NCBI GenBank assembly: GCA_030612185.1
Contig: JAUWOI010000185.1
Span: forward strand, 1 to 8,026
Length of the DNA stretch: 8,026 bases
Direction: 5' to 3'
DNA from: Anaerolineae bacterium
GTDB lineage: Bacteria > Chloroflexota > Anaerolineae > B4-G1
Every line of letters starts with the position of its first letter. The first letter of the stretch is position 1. The notes beneath the pieces were generated by a model. It worked only from the letters and a program-made list of their open reading frames with translations. It made no database searches and was not told the DNA's origin. Below are positions 1 to 6,810 of the stretch, piece by piece. The translations under genes and the position numbers were made by a program.

Positions 1-512
1 GGCATCACGATCCCGCCCCACCGTCTGAAGGCACTGATGGCCCAGGCCCCCCCCGAGACCCGCCCCGAGAGCGAGATCGCCGGCTACCGCGACGTACTGG
101 CGCGCATCCACACCGGCCAAATCGGCCTACCCCTTACCCCCGAGTCCATCCTTGCCCTGCACGCCGACCTGTACACCTACATACCTGATGAGGAGGGACA
201 GTGGAATGGGATACGGGCCATCACGACCTGACGCCCTGGTACCAGTACAGCCTTGGTGTGCTGATCTGTGCCTATCGCGAGTTCGAGGCGCGGGTGAGTG
301 AGTTGGTGGCAGCGCCGGGGGCCAAGAGTCAGATGGTGCGGTCGGCTATTGATACGTTTGTGTCAGGGCACACCTTTTCGATTTCGGAGTTGGAGCGTCT
401 ATGTCCGACTGTAAGCCGCGAGACTGTCCGGCGCGTATTGAGAGGGCTCCGCGAGAAGGGGCAGGTCGAGTGTCTGGGCACGGGCCGGAGTGCGCAGTGG
501 CGGAAGACCTAA
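1..512 (+). pseudogene. Fic-family protein remnant, catalytic core deleted (5' end outside window)
   Basis: Two pieces of one Fic (AMP-transferase-type) protein lie in different frames. Frame 1 is open from base 1 to the TGA at 229-231; it starts GITIPPHRLKAL and contains GYRDVLARIH, LTPESILALHADLY and EEGQW, as in the N-terminal part of Fic proteins. Frame 3 picks up at about 201-207 and runs to the TAA at 510-512. It reads WDTGHHDLTPWYQYSLGVL, then AYREFEARV, then a winged-helix-like tail (SISELERLCPTVSRETVRRVL) that closes many Fic proteins. The segment that should lie between them, including the HPFxxGNGR catalytic loop, is absent. The simplest reading is an internal deletion of roughly 120-130 codons (my estimate from family layout) with its junction near 198-207, which also changed the frame. 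The product cannot be an active Fic enzyme. The C-terminal 100 residues could still be made from the ATG at 201 as a small DNA-binding-like protein, but nothing requires it. Identification rests on recalled family pattern. Confidence 0.8.
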
Positions 513-552
513 CGTACTCATGACCGCGTTAACGTGCTCAAAAACGTGCTCA
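511..552 (+). repeat. Three short direct repeats AACGTRCTCA
   Basis: The 10-mer AACGTACTCA at 511-520 recurs as AACGTGCTCA at 531-540 and 543-552, immediately after the Fic remnant. The first and third copies are followed by TGA/TCA. Spacing is irregular (10 and 2 bases), so this is not a simple tandem array. It could be a cluster of protein-binding sites or a decayed repeat; no function can be assigned. Confidence 0.5.
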
Positions 553-676
553 TCACACCTCCCTCCACACCCCTACGCCTAGTCACCTTGTCACCTCGTT
601 CCCCCCATCTCCCCTCCCCCACTCACCCCTCGCAATTCGCCATTCGTCACATTCTGCGAACTCGCCTCACAGGAAT
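553..676. other. Intergenic pyrimidine-rich low-complexity stretch
   Basis: No coding potential is seen. The + strand is strongly C/T-rich, especially 553-630, and includes an 8-base period GTCACCTT/GTCACCTC at 582-597. A minus-strand reading frame through here is antisense to the start of brxE and shows no family resemblance. I read this as spacer between the Fic remnant and the BREX operon promoter. Confidence 0.5.
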
Positions 677-705
677 TTGCATAGGATAGGAAGAGAGGGT
701 ATACT
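677..705 (+). promoter_or_regulatory. Candidate sigma70-type promoter for the BREX operon
   Basis: TTGCAT at 677-682 and TATACT at 700-705 are separated by exactly 17 bases. The -10 box matches TATAAT at 5 of 6 positions; the -35 box is weaker (TTG conserved). Transcription would begin near 712, giving an untranslated leader of about 85 bases before the favoured brxE ATG at 798. An AGGAG at 709-713 has no usable start codon after it. This is the best-placed promoter upstream of the first operon gene. Confidence 0.5.
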
Positions 706-797
706 AACAGGAGAAAAGCCCCGGCGCTTTCGTTGTGCCATAACATGAACAAATGATCAGCATGTGGAAGACCTCTACGACAATGGCGATGACAGAC

Positions 798-1310
798 ATG
801 ACAAATTCTGTTTCCCCTTTGCTCAATCTCCGCATCCTCGTCCTCACCCTTGGTGAAGCGCATCACGTCGCCTGGTGGAAGTCCCAATTCCTGTCCCACA
901 CCGGCCTGAGTTTCCTGGAGCACGTCTATCCCCGTAGCACGTTTGCAGCGGCGGTGCGCTCGGCCGGGCGGGCAGCGCGGGCCGTGCACGATGCTAACGT
1001 GGGCAAAGGCGACGTGTTCCACCTGTTCCGCCTCTCGCGTGAGTTGGAACGCCAGATTGATGCAATCCTGATGGAACAGTCACAGGCGCTACAGATGCAG
1101 TGCGATCCGTTGCTGACGAATCGCGCACGGCTACTCGAAGCGTTAGACGTGCTGGCTGGTGAGACACTGGCGGCCTCGTCGGTGGGGCCTATGCGCTTGT
1201 CGGCCAAACCAAGTGGGTGGGCACCAACGATGGCGGCGGCGTACCTGCAGGCTTTTCGAGATGGAACCCAGGTGTTTCCTTACTTCGAGGTCGAGAAGAC
1301 GAACTTATGA
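798..1310 (+). CDS. brxE: BREX-6 system protein BrxE
   Basis: Small BrxE-family protein, an accessory component found at the head of type 6 BREX operons; its biochemical role is not established. The sequence shows the family layout: LRILVLTLGE near the N-terminus, AWWKSQFLSHTGLSFLEHVYPR, a helical stretch with AARAVHDANVGKGDVFHLFRL, and a C-terminal AAAYLQAFRDGTQVFPYF. There is no signal peptide or membrane segment, so it should be cytoplasmic. With the ATG at 798 the protein is 170 residues and has about ten residues before LRILV, which suits the family. In-frame ATGs at 753, 762, 783 and 789 would lengthen it by up to 15 residues. None has a convincing Shine-Dalgarno; GGAAG at 766-770 lies 12 bases before 783. 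The stop TGA (1308-1310) overlaps the brxA ATG at 1307, implying translational coupling. Naming is from remembered family pattern plus gene order. Confidence 0.8.
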   Translation: MTNSVSPLLNLRILVLTLGEAHHVAWWKSQFLSHTGLSFLEHVYPRSTFAAAVRSAGRAARAVHDANVGKGDVFHLFRLSRELERQIDAILMEQSQALQMQCDPLLTNRARLLEALDVLAGETLAASSVGPMRLSAKPSGWAPTMAAAYLQAFRDGTQVFPYFEVEKTNL

Positions 1311-2128
1311 ATACCTCGCTGGCGCAACGTGAAAGACGGCCGTATACCGTCACCGGGCTGACCAAAGGGGCGCCCTCGTTGGATGAGATCCAGACGTTGT
1401 TGCTAAACTGGCGTCCAGGTGAATCACCGGTCGATTTCGCTGAACGAGTCAGACAAGAGGGGATCCTGACCAAGCGGACTGCCCGGCGGGTGCGAGACAT
1501 AGTACTCGAGATATTTCGACCGTGGTTTCTCAAACCCGATGACCGGGCGGCGCGTTGGCTCAAGGCTTTTGTCGAAGCGGATGGTGACCGGCGGGCACTG
1601 AACGAACTGGTCTTCCTCTACAAGGCCCGCAGCGAGGCCGCGCTGTACGACTTTGCGCTGGAGCGTTTTTGGCCTGCCTGTTACGAAGGGGAGTTGTATT
1701 TGCGCACGCCAGACATCGAAGGCTTTTTGCAGGAGGCGCAGGAAGCCGGCCGCACCACGAAACGCTTATCATCCCAGACACAGGCGGTTATGGCTCGTGG
1801 AATCTCTAGAGCACTGACTATGGTGGGCTTCTTGAGCGATGAGCGCCGCTACGTCCGCGAATACGTACTGTATCGAGTCACTGACTTTACCGTCGCCTAC
1901 CTGGCCTACGACCTGCACCTGGCCGGACTGACCGATGGCGCACTGGCGGAGCACCCAGACTGGGGCTTGTTCGGGCTGACGCGAGAACATACCCTCGACC
2001 GGCTGGACGCGCTTCCAGATACTCTTGACAAACGTGCCGGGATGATCGTGCAGCGCGCTGGATCGGTCGTGAGTATTACCTGGCTGCACACGACGATGGA
2101 CGAGGTGATCCATGCCTATACCCGATGA
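1307..2128 (+). CDS. brxA: BREX protein BrxA (DUF1819 family)
   Basis: BrxA, 273 residues, a conserved DUF1819 component of BREX. The family is all-helical and small, and structural work on a type 1 member indicates DNA binding, but its mechanistic role in exclusion is unclear. Visible family blocks are GAPSLDEIQTLLLNW near residue 20, the central LVFLYKARSEAALYDFALERFWP followed by acidic-aromatic YEGELYLRTPDIEGFL, and the C-terminal SITWLHTTMDEVIHAY. The start at 1307 is preferred over an in-frame ATG at 1217 because it gives the four-base ATGA overlap with brxE and avoids a 94-base overlap. GAGAAG at 1293-1298 can serve as ribosome-binding site. The gene overlaps brxB by 17 bases, so brxE, brxA and brxB are almost certainly co-translated from one message. 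No damage is visible. Confidence 0.9.
   Translation: MNTSLAQRERRPYTVTGLTKGAPSLDEIQTLLLNWRPGESPVDFAERVRQEGILTKRTARRVRDIVLEIFRPWFLKPDDRAARWLKAFVEADGDRRALNELVFLYKARSEAALYDFALERFWPACYEGELYLRTPDIEGFLQEAQEAGRTTKRLSSQTQAVMARGISRALTMVGFLSDERRYVREYVLYRVTDFTVAYLAYDLHLAGLTDGALAEHPDWGLFGLTREHTLDRLDALPDTLDKRAGMIVQRAGSVVSITWLHTTMDEVIHAYTR
2102..2110 (+). promoter_or_regulatory. Strong ribosome-binding site for brxB inside brxA
   Basis: GAGGTGATC is a nine-base match to the complement of the 16S rRNA 3' end. It sits just before the ATG at 2112, six bases after the GAGG core, and lies within the last codons of brxA. It fixes the brxB start at 2112 rather than the in-frame ATG at 2130. Confidence 0.75.
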
Positions 2129-2699
2129 GATGCAACTGGAGGCGGACTTTGAGAAGTTGCGCCAGCGACTGGACGACCCTGATGCGCTGAACCCAGCGCA
2201 CAGTGACCCCATCTTCTATCTTGTGTACGCGCCGTCCCAGATACTGACCGTGCGCAAGTTGCTGCCGGGCTGGATCGCGCGCTTGAGAAACGAGAACGGC
2301 CTCGAGGTCGAGACGCTGTCGCTATCGGAGATCATGTGGGAGTTGGTTGACGCCTCCGGTCGCTGGGAGGCCTGGCTGGAACTGGAACCCGAACACGATC
2401 TCGAAGACATCAACGAAGCCGTCCGCGATGTGCTCCTTCGTTCAGATAATGCTTTGGTGAAACGGATAGCGGAGCGAGTTGCATCTCCTCACGAAAACGC
2501 GGTTCTGTTTATCACCGACGTCGAGTTACTACATCCCTACATTCGCTCCCGGGTGATTGAGAACTATTTGAACAACAAGGTGCAGATTCCGACTGTATTT
2601 TTCTACCCCGGCCGTCGAGCCGGGCAGTACGGCTTGCACTTTTTGGAGTTTTACCCCGAAGACCCTGGCTATCGTTCGACGCTTGTTGGACAAGAGTAA
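2112..2699 (+). CDS. brxB: BREX protein BrxB (DUF1788 family)
   Basis: BrxB, 195 residues, a DUF1788 protein present in nearly all BREX systems. Its role is thought to be structural within the BrxB-PglZ-PglX-BrxC machinery; no enzymatic activity is known. The sequence shows the family pattern: an N-terminal helix (MQLEADFEKLRQRLDD), PIFYLVYAPSQILTVRKLLPGW, a short beta strand LEVETLSLSEIMWELV, and the diagnostic C-terminal block in which ENAVLFITDVELLHPYIRSR is followed by VQIPTVFFYPGRR and a YRSTL end. Length is normal for the family. It overlaps brxA by 17 bases and is 26 bases from the brxC ATG; a 12-bp tandem repeat begins in its final codons. It is cytoplasmic, with no transmembrane segment. 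The frame appears intact. Confidence 0.9.
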   Translation: MPIPDEMQLEADFEKLRQRLDDPDALNPAHSDPIFYLVYAPSQILTVRKLLPGWIARLRNENGLEVETLSLSEIMWELVDASGRWEAWLELEPEHDLEDINEAVRDVLLRSDNALVKRIAERVASPHENAVLFITDVELLHPYIRSRVIENYLNNKVQIPTVFFYPGRRAGQYGLHFLEFYPEDPGYRSTLVGQE

Positions 2700-2717
2700 G
2701 GACAGGAGTAAGGACAG
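2694..2717 (+). repeat. 12-bp tandem duplication carrying the brxC ribosome-binding region
   Basis: GAGTAAGGACAG occurs twice head to tail (2694-2705, 2706-2717) and a third partial GAGT follows at 2718. The first copy contains the brxB stop TAA (2697-2699). Each copy supplies a purine-rich AAGGA, and the junction with the third copy gives AGGAG at 2716-2720, five bases before the brxC ATG at 2726. The duplication sets the brxB-brxC spacing. Confidence 0.8.
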
Positions 2718-2725
2718 GAGTGAAA

Positions 2726-5700
2726 ATGAAGACGATCCGCGAACTCTTCTCGACCCGCCGTCCCATTGACCGGCGCATCGAAAAGGTGATTGACTATTAC
2801 GCCGACGACGAGGATCGCTTGGCCTCCGAGATCGAGGAATACGAGGCGACTGAAAACGTCGAAGCCTGCTTCCGCAAGTTCCTGGAGACGTACCAGGCGG
2901 GCGTCCAGGCTGGCCAGGTGACCGAGATCGGCATGTGGGTGGCGGGCTTTTACGGATCGGGCAAGAGTTCCTTCACCAAGTACCTGGGCTTCGCGCTGGA
3001 CCCAGAGCGCATGGTGCACGGGCAGCCATTCCTCGACTTGCTCGCCGACCGGCTGCGCTCTCCCGACGTCAAGGCCAGCCTGCGCACGGTGGCCAAAAAA
3101 CTGCCGACCGCCGTGGTATTGCTCGACCTGGGCGCGGAGCAACTGGCAGAGAGCACCGCCGCCACCGTCACCAACGTCTTGTACTGGAAGGTATTGCAGC
3201 TCGCGGGCTATTCCAAGGAGAAAAAACTGGCCCAACTCGAGTTCACCCTCGATGATCGCAGGCTGTATGACGATTTTCGAGCGGCCTACCGCCAGGCGTA
3301 CGGAGCGGAATGGGAACAAATTCACAACGCCCCCCTGATCGGCGTGTCGCGGGCCTCCAGGCTCCTGCCATCCTTCCTGCCGCAGGATTTCCCAGAGCCA
3401 GATAGCTTTAGCAAGCTCCGTTTCGCCATGGCCGACGACGTGCGCGACCTGGCAAAACGCATGATTGACTTGGTGCGCCGACACACTGGCTCTGAGGACG
3501 TGAACATCCTGTTTCTGATTGACGAGGCCGGACAATACGTGGCCCCTCGGGGCGAGCTGATCCTGAACCTGGATGGCCTGGCCCGCAACCTGAAGGAATT
3601 GGGCCAGGGCAAGGTGTGGATCATGGCCACCGGCCAGCAGACCCTGGCTGAGATCGTCGAAAGGGCGGCCCACAATTCGCCGGAACTGAACAAACTGCGC
3701 GACCGTTTCCCCATCTCGATTGAATTGGATGCCCGCGACGTTCGAGAGATCACCTACCGCCGCTTGCTGACCAAATCGGATGAGGGCGAGGCCCAACTGC
3801 GAACGCTGTTCCAGGCCAGCGGACAGGCGCTCGTCACGCACACCCGGCTGACGGGCACCTCGCTGTTCAAGGACGACCCCAGCGCCGCGGATTTCGTGCG
3901 CTACTATCCCCTGTTGCCGCAGCACTTTGAGGTGTTGATGGAACTGATCCGCGTGCTGGCCCGTGGCACTGGCGGCATCGGCCTGCGCTCGGCCATCCGC
4001 GTGATCCAGGACGTGCTGGTGGACACCAGTCGCATCCTGCCACCCGACGCGCCCAGACTGGCCGACCGGTCGGTGGGCCGGCTGGCCTGCGTGGATGATT
4101 TTTACGTCACCCTGCGGGCCGACATCAATAAACTGCTGCCCCACGTCGTGGACGCCGTAGACCAGGTTGAGCGCGGTTTTCCTGAAGAAGGGTCGAATGG
4201 GAGGCTGCACCTGCGGGTGGCCCAGGCCGTGGCTGCCCTCCAGCCGTTGGACCTGTTTCCCCGCACTGCCGAGAACATCGCCGCGCTGCTCTACCCCAAA
4301 CTGGGAAGTCCCTCATTGCTCGACAGCGTGCGCCAGGCACTTGATGACCTGGTAAACGACAGAGAGATCGGTTTGATCGAGGACCCGCAGACTGGCGGCT
4401 ACCTGTTCCTGAGCGCCAGCGTCAGGCCGCTCCAGCGCAAGCGCGCCGCATACGCACCCACCACCGGTGAGGTGACCCGGGTGCGTAACCAGATCCTGCA
4501 GAGCCTGTTGGAGCCACAGCCCGCCACCAGGCTCGAAAATGTGCGGGACGTGCGCGCGGCAGTGCGTATGGGCAAGCATTGGCTGATCGGTGACCGGGAG
4601 GAGATCATCTTCCGGCTGGAGATGGTTCCCGGTGGAGCCTGGGACGGGCGGCGGACGGCGCTATTGACGGAAACTGCTCAACAGACGGAATACCAGAACG
4701 TGATCGTCTGGCTCTTCCCGCAAGACGACGTGGCCGAGGACATCCTGCTGGAAATCCGCAAGTCTGAGAAGATCACCGGCGAGGTTGACGAACGCACCGC
4801 CGACCGTGACCTGGCCCAGTACGCCCGCGCCGAGCGACGGTTGGCCCAGCGTAATCGCGAGCAGGTGGAGACCCGGCTGCGTGAAGCGCTGCTGTCCGGA
4901 ACGTTTATCTTTCGCGGCCGGCCGACGCCGGTGCGACAGGAGGCCGATACGATGGAGACCGGTGCCCGGTCTATGCTGGGCAAGGTCGCGGGCGAGGTCT
5001 TTCATCAGTACCACCTGGTCAGAATCCGGCCCAAGACCAACCTGGCCGCCCAATTCCTGGAGGTGGACCGGTTGGATCGTATGCCGCGTGAGCGGGATCC
5101 CCTGCGCTTGGTCGTCCAGCAGGCGGGCACGCCCCGGTTGAACGTCAACCACCCGGCGCTGGCCGAGACCCTGCGGGCCTTCACTGCCAGGGTGAACGAA
5201 GCAGGCGGCGGACGGCTGGCGGGCAAGGCGGTGCAGGACTACTTTGCCGCCGTCCCCTACGGCTGGTCCAAAGACGCCGTGCGCTACCTGTTCGCCGCCC
5301 TCCTGGTGGCGGGCGAGATCGAACTGCACACCGCTGGCCAGGTGCTCAAGACGGCCGGCCCGGCGGCGGTTGAGGCCTTTAAGAGCACGCTGGCTTTCAA
5401 CAAGGTGGGGGTGGGGCTGCGCGATAGCAAGGTGAGCCTGGAGGTTCTCGATCGGGCCGCCCGCCGCTTGCAGACGCTTTTTGGCGAGCAGGTGCTGCCG
5501 TTGGAGGATCACATCAGCCGCGCTGCCCGCAAGCACCTGCCCGACTTCCTGGAGCGCGTCGGTGCGCTGCCCGACCGGCTGCGCCTGCTGGGGTTGCCAG
5601 GCGAGGGCCGCGCGCGCGACTTGCTGGGCCAGTTGACCGAACTGCTCAAAGGCGACGCCAGCGACGCTCCCTCTCGGCTAGGGGTGCCCGATAGCCACAT

Positions 5701-6391
5701 TCCTGAGGACATCAACTGGGCGCGTGCGGCGACGTCCGCGCTCGACGACGGCGGCGAGCGCGACGTCCGGCAGGCGCGTGAACTCCTGAACAGCCTGGCC
5801 GAGATCGGCGAACTGTTCCCCGACCAACTCACGCCGTTGGCGACCGAAGACCAGATCGAACCACTACAAGCCATCCTCGGCTCTGAGCGTTTCCACGAGC
5901 AGTTGCCCGATTTGCGGGGCACGGCGCGTGCCGTGCGCGAACGGGTGCGTAGCGACTATAGCGACGAGTGGCAACAATATCGAGAATCGTTGCACGCGGC
6001 GTTGGCCTCGTTGGAAGCGCGCACTGATTGGGTACTGCTGACCAATGCGGACAGGGAGGAGATCGCCGCCCGGCTGAACCTCACACTGCCCGAAACCCCG
6101 GCCGATGAGCACCTGCTGGCCAACTACAGGACGCTGCTCGTGCGCTTCCGCAGCCTGCCTGGGTTGCTCGCCGAGTTGGAGCGCGAGGTAACTCGCCGCC
6201 GGCCTGTAGAGAAACCCCTGGATGGAGGGCCAGGGCCAGACGATGTGGCACCGGTCGAAGCCATCCCGGTGCAGCAAATTATCCCATCTCAGACTATTGC
6301 CTCTGAGGAAGAGTTAGAAGCCTGGCTCGATTCACTCCGGGCGCTGATCGTCGAGCGCTTGGCGGCTGGCAAACAGGTGAAACTATACTGA
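2726..6391 (+). CDS. brxC: BREX P-loop ATPase BrxC
   Basis: BrxC (PglY-like), 1221 residues, the large AAA+-like ATPase of BREX, normal length for the family. It starts MKTIRELFSTRRPIDRRIEKVI, the usual BrxC opening. Walker A is GFYGSGKS at about residues 74-81; Walker B is ILFLIDE ending at D266-E267; a sensor-like WIMATGQQ follows at 298-305. After the ATPase part come DUF-type helical regions, a charged coiled-coil-like stretch around residues 670-720, and a Pro/Gly-rich linker (PLDGGPGPDD) before the C-terminal helix ending VERLAAGKQVKLY. ATG 2726 is chosen because AGGAG at 2716-2720 is correctly spaced; a GTG two codons upstream (2720) is possible. BrxC is needed for phage exclusion and probably for methylation complexes with PglX. 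It has no signal peptide. Long minus-strand open frames in this gene are GC-driven shadows. Confidence 0.95.
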   Translation: MKTIRELFSTRRPIDRRIEKVIDYYADDEDRLASEIEEYEATENVEACFRKFLETYQAGVQAGQVTEIGMWVAGFYGSGKSSFTKYLGFALDPERMVHGQPFLDLLADRLRSPDVKASLRTVAKKLPTAVVLLDLGAEQLAESTAATVTNVLYWKVLQLAGYSKEKKLAQLEFTLDDRRLYDDFRAAYRQAYGAEWEQIHNAPLIGVSRASRLLPSFLPQDFPEPDSFSKLRFAMADDVRDLAKRMIDLVRRHTGSEDVNILFLIDEAGQYVAPRGELILNLDGLARNLKELGQGKVWIMATGQQTLAEIVERAAHNSPELNKLRDRFPISIELDARDVREITYRRLLTKSDEGEAQLRTLFQASGQALVTHTRLTGTSLFKDDPSAADFVRYYPLLPQHFEVLMELIRVLARGTGGIGLRSAIRVIQDVLVDTSRILPPDAPRLADRSVGRLACVDDFYVTLRADINKLLPHVVDAVDQVERGFPEEGSNGRLHLRVAQAVAALQPLDLFPRTAENIAALLYPKLGSPSLLDSVRQALDDLVNDREIGLIEDPQTGGYLFLSASVRPLQRKRAAYAPTTGEVTRVRNQILQSLLEPQPATRLENVRDVRAAVRMGKHWLIGDREEIIFRLEMVPGGAWDGRRTALLTETAQQTEYQNVIVWLFPQDDVAEDILLEIRKSEKITGEVDERTADRDLAQYARAERRLAQRNREQVETRLREALLSGTFIFRGRPTPVRQEADTMETGARSMLGKVAGEVFHQYHLVRIRPKTNLAAQFLEVDRLDRMPRERDPLRLVVQQAGTPRLNVNHPALAETLRAFTARVNEAGGGRLAGKAVQDYFAAVPYGWSKDAVRYLFAALLVAGEIELHTAGQVLKTAGPAAVEAFKSTLAFNKVGVGLRDSKVSLEVLDRAARRLQTLFGEQVLPLEDHISRAARKHLPDFLERVGALPDRLRLLGLPGEGRARDLLGQLTELLKGDASDAPSRLGVPDSHIPEDINWARAATSALDDGGERDVRQARELLNSLAEIGELFPDQLTPLATEDQIEPLQAILGSERFHEQLPDLRGTARAVRERVRSDYSDEWQQYRESLHAALASLEARTDWVLLTNADREEIAARLNLTLPETPADEHLLANYRTLLVRFRSLPGLLAELEREVTRRRPVEKPLDGGPGPDDVAPVEAIPVQQIIPSQTIASEEELEAWLDSLRALIVERLAAGKQVKLY

Positions 6392-6590
6392 CAAATCGAG
6401 GAGTGAGCACGCCCACGTGATTCAAGAACACGGATTGGCAGGATTAACGGATCAAGACAATAATGGGACACGGATCAACACGGATCATACGGATGTACAC
6501 AGATAAAGATAAAAAATCCGTGAGAATCCATTTCATCTGTGTGTATCCGTGTGCTATTTGTGCCTGTTTTGGTGAAGGGCCTGAGTAGTT
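6392..6590. other. Intergenic gap after brxC, no gene
   Basis: About 200 bases between the brxC stop and the mobile element at 6591. It contains no supported reading frame and no hairpin with a T-run that would act as an intrinsic terminator. Most of it is the CGGAT-rich repeat described separately. BREX genes are otherwise packed within 30 bases of each other, so this gap looks acquired. Confidence 0.6.
6429..6552. repeat. CGGAT-rich repeat with imperfect inverted arms
   Basis: The motif CGGAT recurs at 6431, 6448, 6471, 6481 and 6490, with a tandem ACACGGATCA at 6468-6477 and 6478-6487. The arm at 6487-6504 pairs with 6535-6552 (15 of 18 positions complementary) around a 30-base A-rich loop. 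The right half reads ATCTGTG and ATCCGTG, so the whole block is a degenerate inverted array of ATCCGTG/CACGGAT words. Similar words are common in intergenic repeats of environmental bacteria, to my recollection. No function is known. Confidence 0.6.
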
Positions 6591-6748
6591 TGACAATGTC
6601 ACATTTCACGCAGATAGTCCGTTTCTGCTCAAAGGGGATCGCCAGATCCCCGTTTCGAGTGCCGATCTTAACGCGCAGAGCCGGGATCTGGCGATCCCTG
6701 GCGAGCAAACGAGGAGTAGTTTTCGAATGTGACATTGTCAGAGTAGTT
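6583..6748. mobile_element. 150-bp MITE-like element with 8-bp target duplication
   Basis: TGACAATGTCACATT at 6591-6605 is exactly the inverse of AATGTGACATTGTCA at 6726-6740, giving perfect 15-bp terminal inverted repeats on a 150-bp element. The octamer GAGTAGTT flanks it directly on both sides (6583-6590 and 6741-6748), as expected for a target-site duplication of 8 bp. No transposase is encoded, so it would be a non-autonomous miniature element moved in trans. A third GAGTAGTT lies inside the right end (6714-6721). The parent insertion-sequence family is not recognised; 8-bp duplications occur in several. The element separates brxC from the UPF0175-pglX pair. Confidence 0.75.
6635..6698. 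repeat. 16-bp perfect inverted repeat inside the MITE-like element
   Basis: GGGATCGCCAGATCCC at 6635-6650 is the exact reverse complement of GGGATCTGGCGATCCC at 6683-6698, with a 32-base loop. Each arm is itself a small palindrome (GGGATC around a four-base GCCA or TGGC loop), so the region can fold as one long hairpin or as two short ones. No T-run follows, so it is not a typical intrinsic terminator, although it could slow transcription into pglX. Confidence 0.8.
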
Positions 6749-6764
6749 ACCATAAAATCAAGCT

Positions 6765-6779
6765 GAGGAGATTGATATG
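6765..6779 (+). promoter_or_regulatory. Strong ribosome-binding site and ATG out of frame with UPF0175 body
   Basis: GAGGAG at 6765-6770 sits six bases before ATG 6777-6779, an ideal initiation site. That ATG opens a frame of only 23 codons (ending TGA 6846-6848). The conserved protein is in the next frame and would join the ATG if one A of ATGAATAACC were absent, giving M-ITLPISYPREVLWAL. Confidence 0.7.
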
Positions 6780-6810
6780 AATAACCCTGCCCATCAGCTA
6801 TCCGCGCGAA

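Noticed and set aside
591..1022. 143-codon minus-strand frame over the operon leader and brxE start
   Set aside because: Cys/His/Arg-rich composition without a family pattern, antisense to brxE and the candidate promoter.
1217..1306. Earlier in-frame ATG for brxA at 1217
   Set aside because: It would overlap brxE by 94 bases, and the added 30 residues look like out-of-frame brxE sequence; ATG 1307 forms a normal ATGA overlap.
2669..4210. 513-codon open frame on the minus strand
   Set aside because: It lies wholly antisense to the conserved ATPase part of brxC, has no recognisable family, and is rich in Q/G/V/H as expected from reading GC-rich codons backwards.
4661..5536. 291-codon open frame on the minus strand
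   Set aside because: Antisense to brxC with the same biased composition; brxC is continuous and full length here.
6635..6710. Intrinsic terminator at the strong inner hairpin
   Set aside because: The loop is 32 bases and the downstream arm is followed by TGGCGAGCAAACG, not a T-run.
6475..6766. Short open frames on both strands across 6475-6766
   Set aside because: They run through the inverted repeats of the MITE-like element and the CGGAT array; the translations are repeat-derived and match no family.
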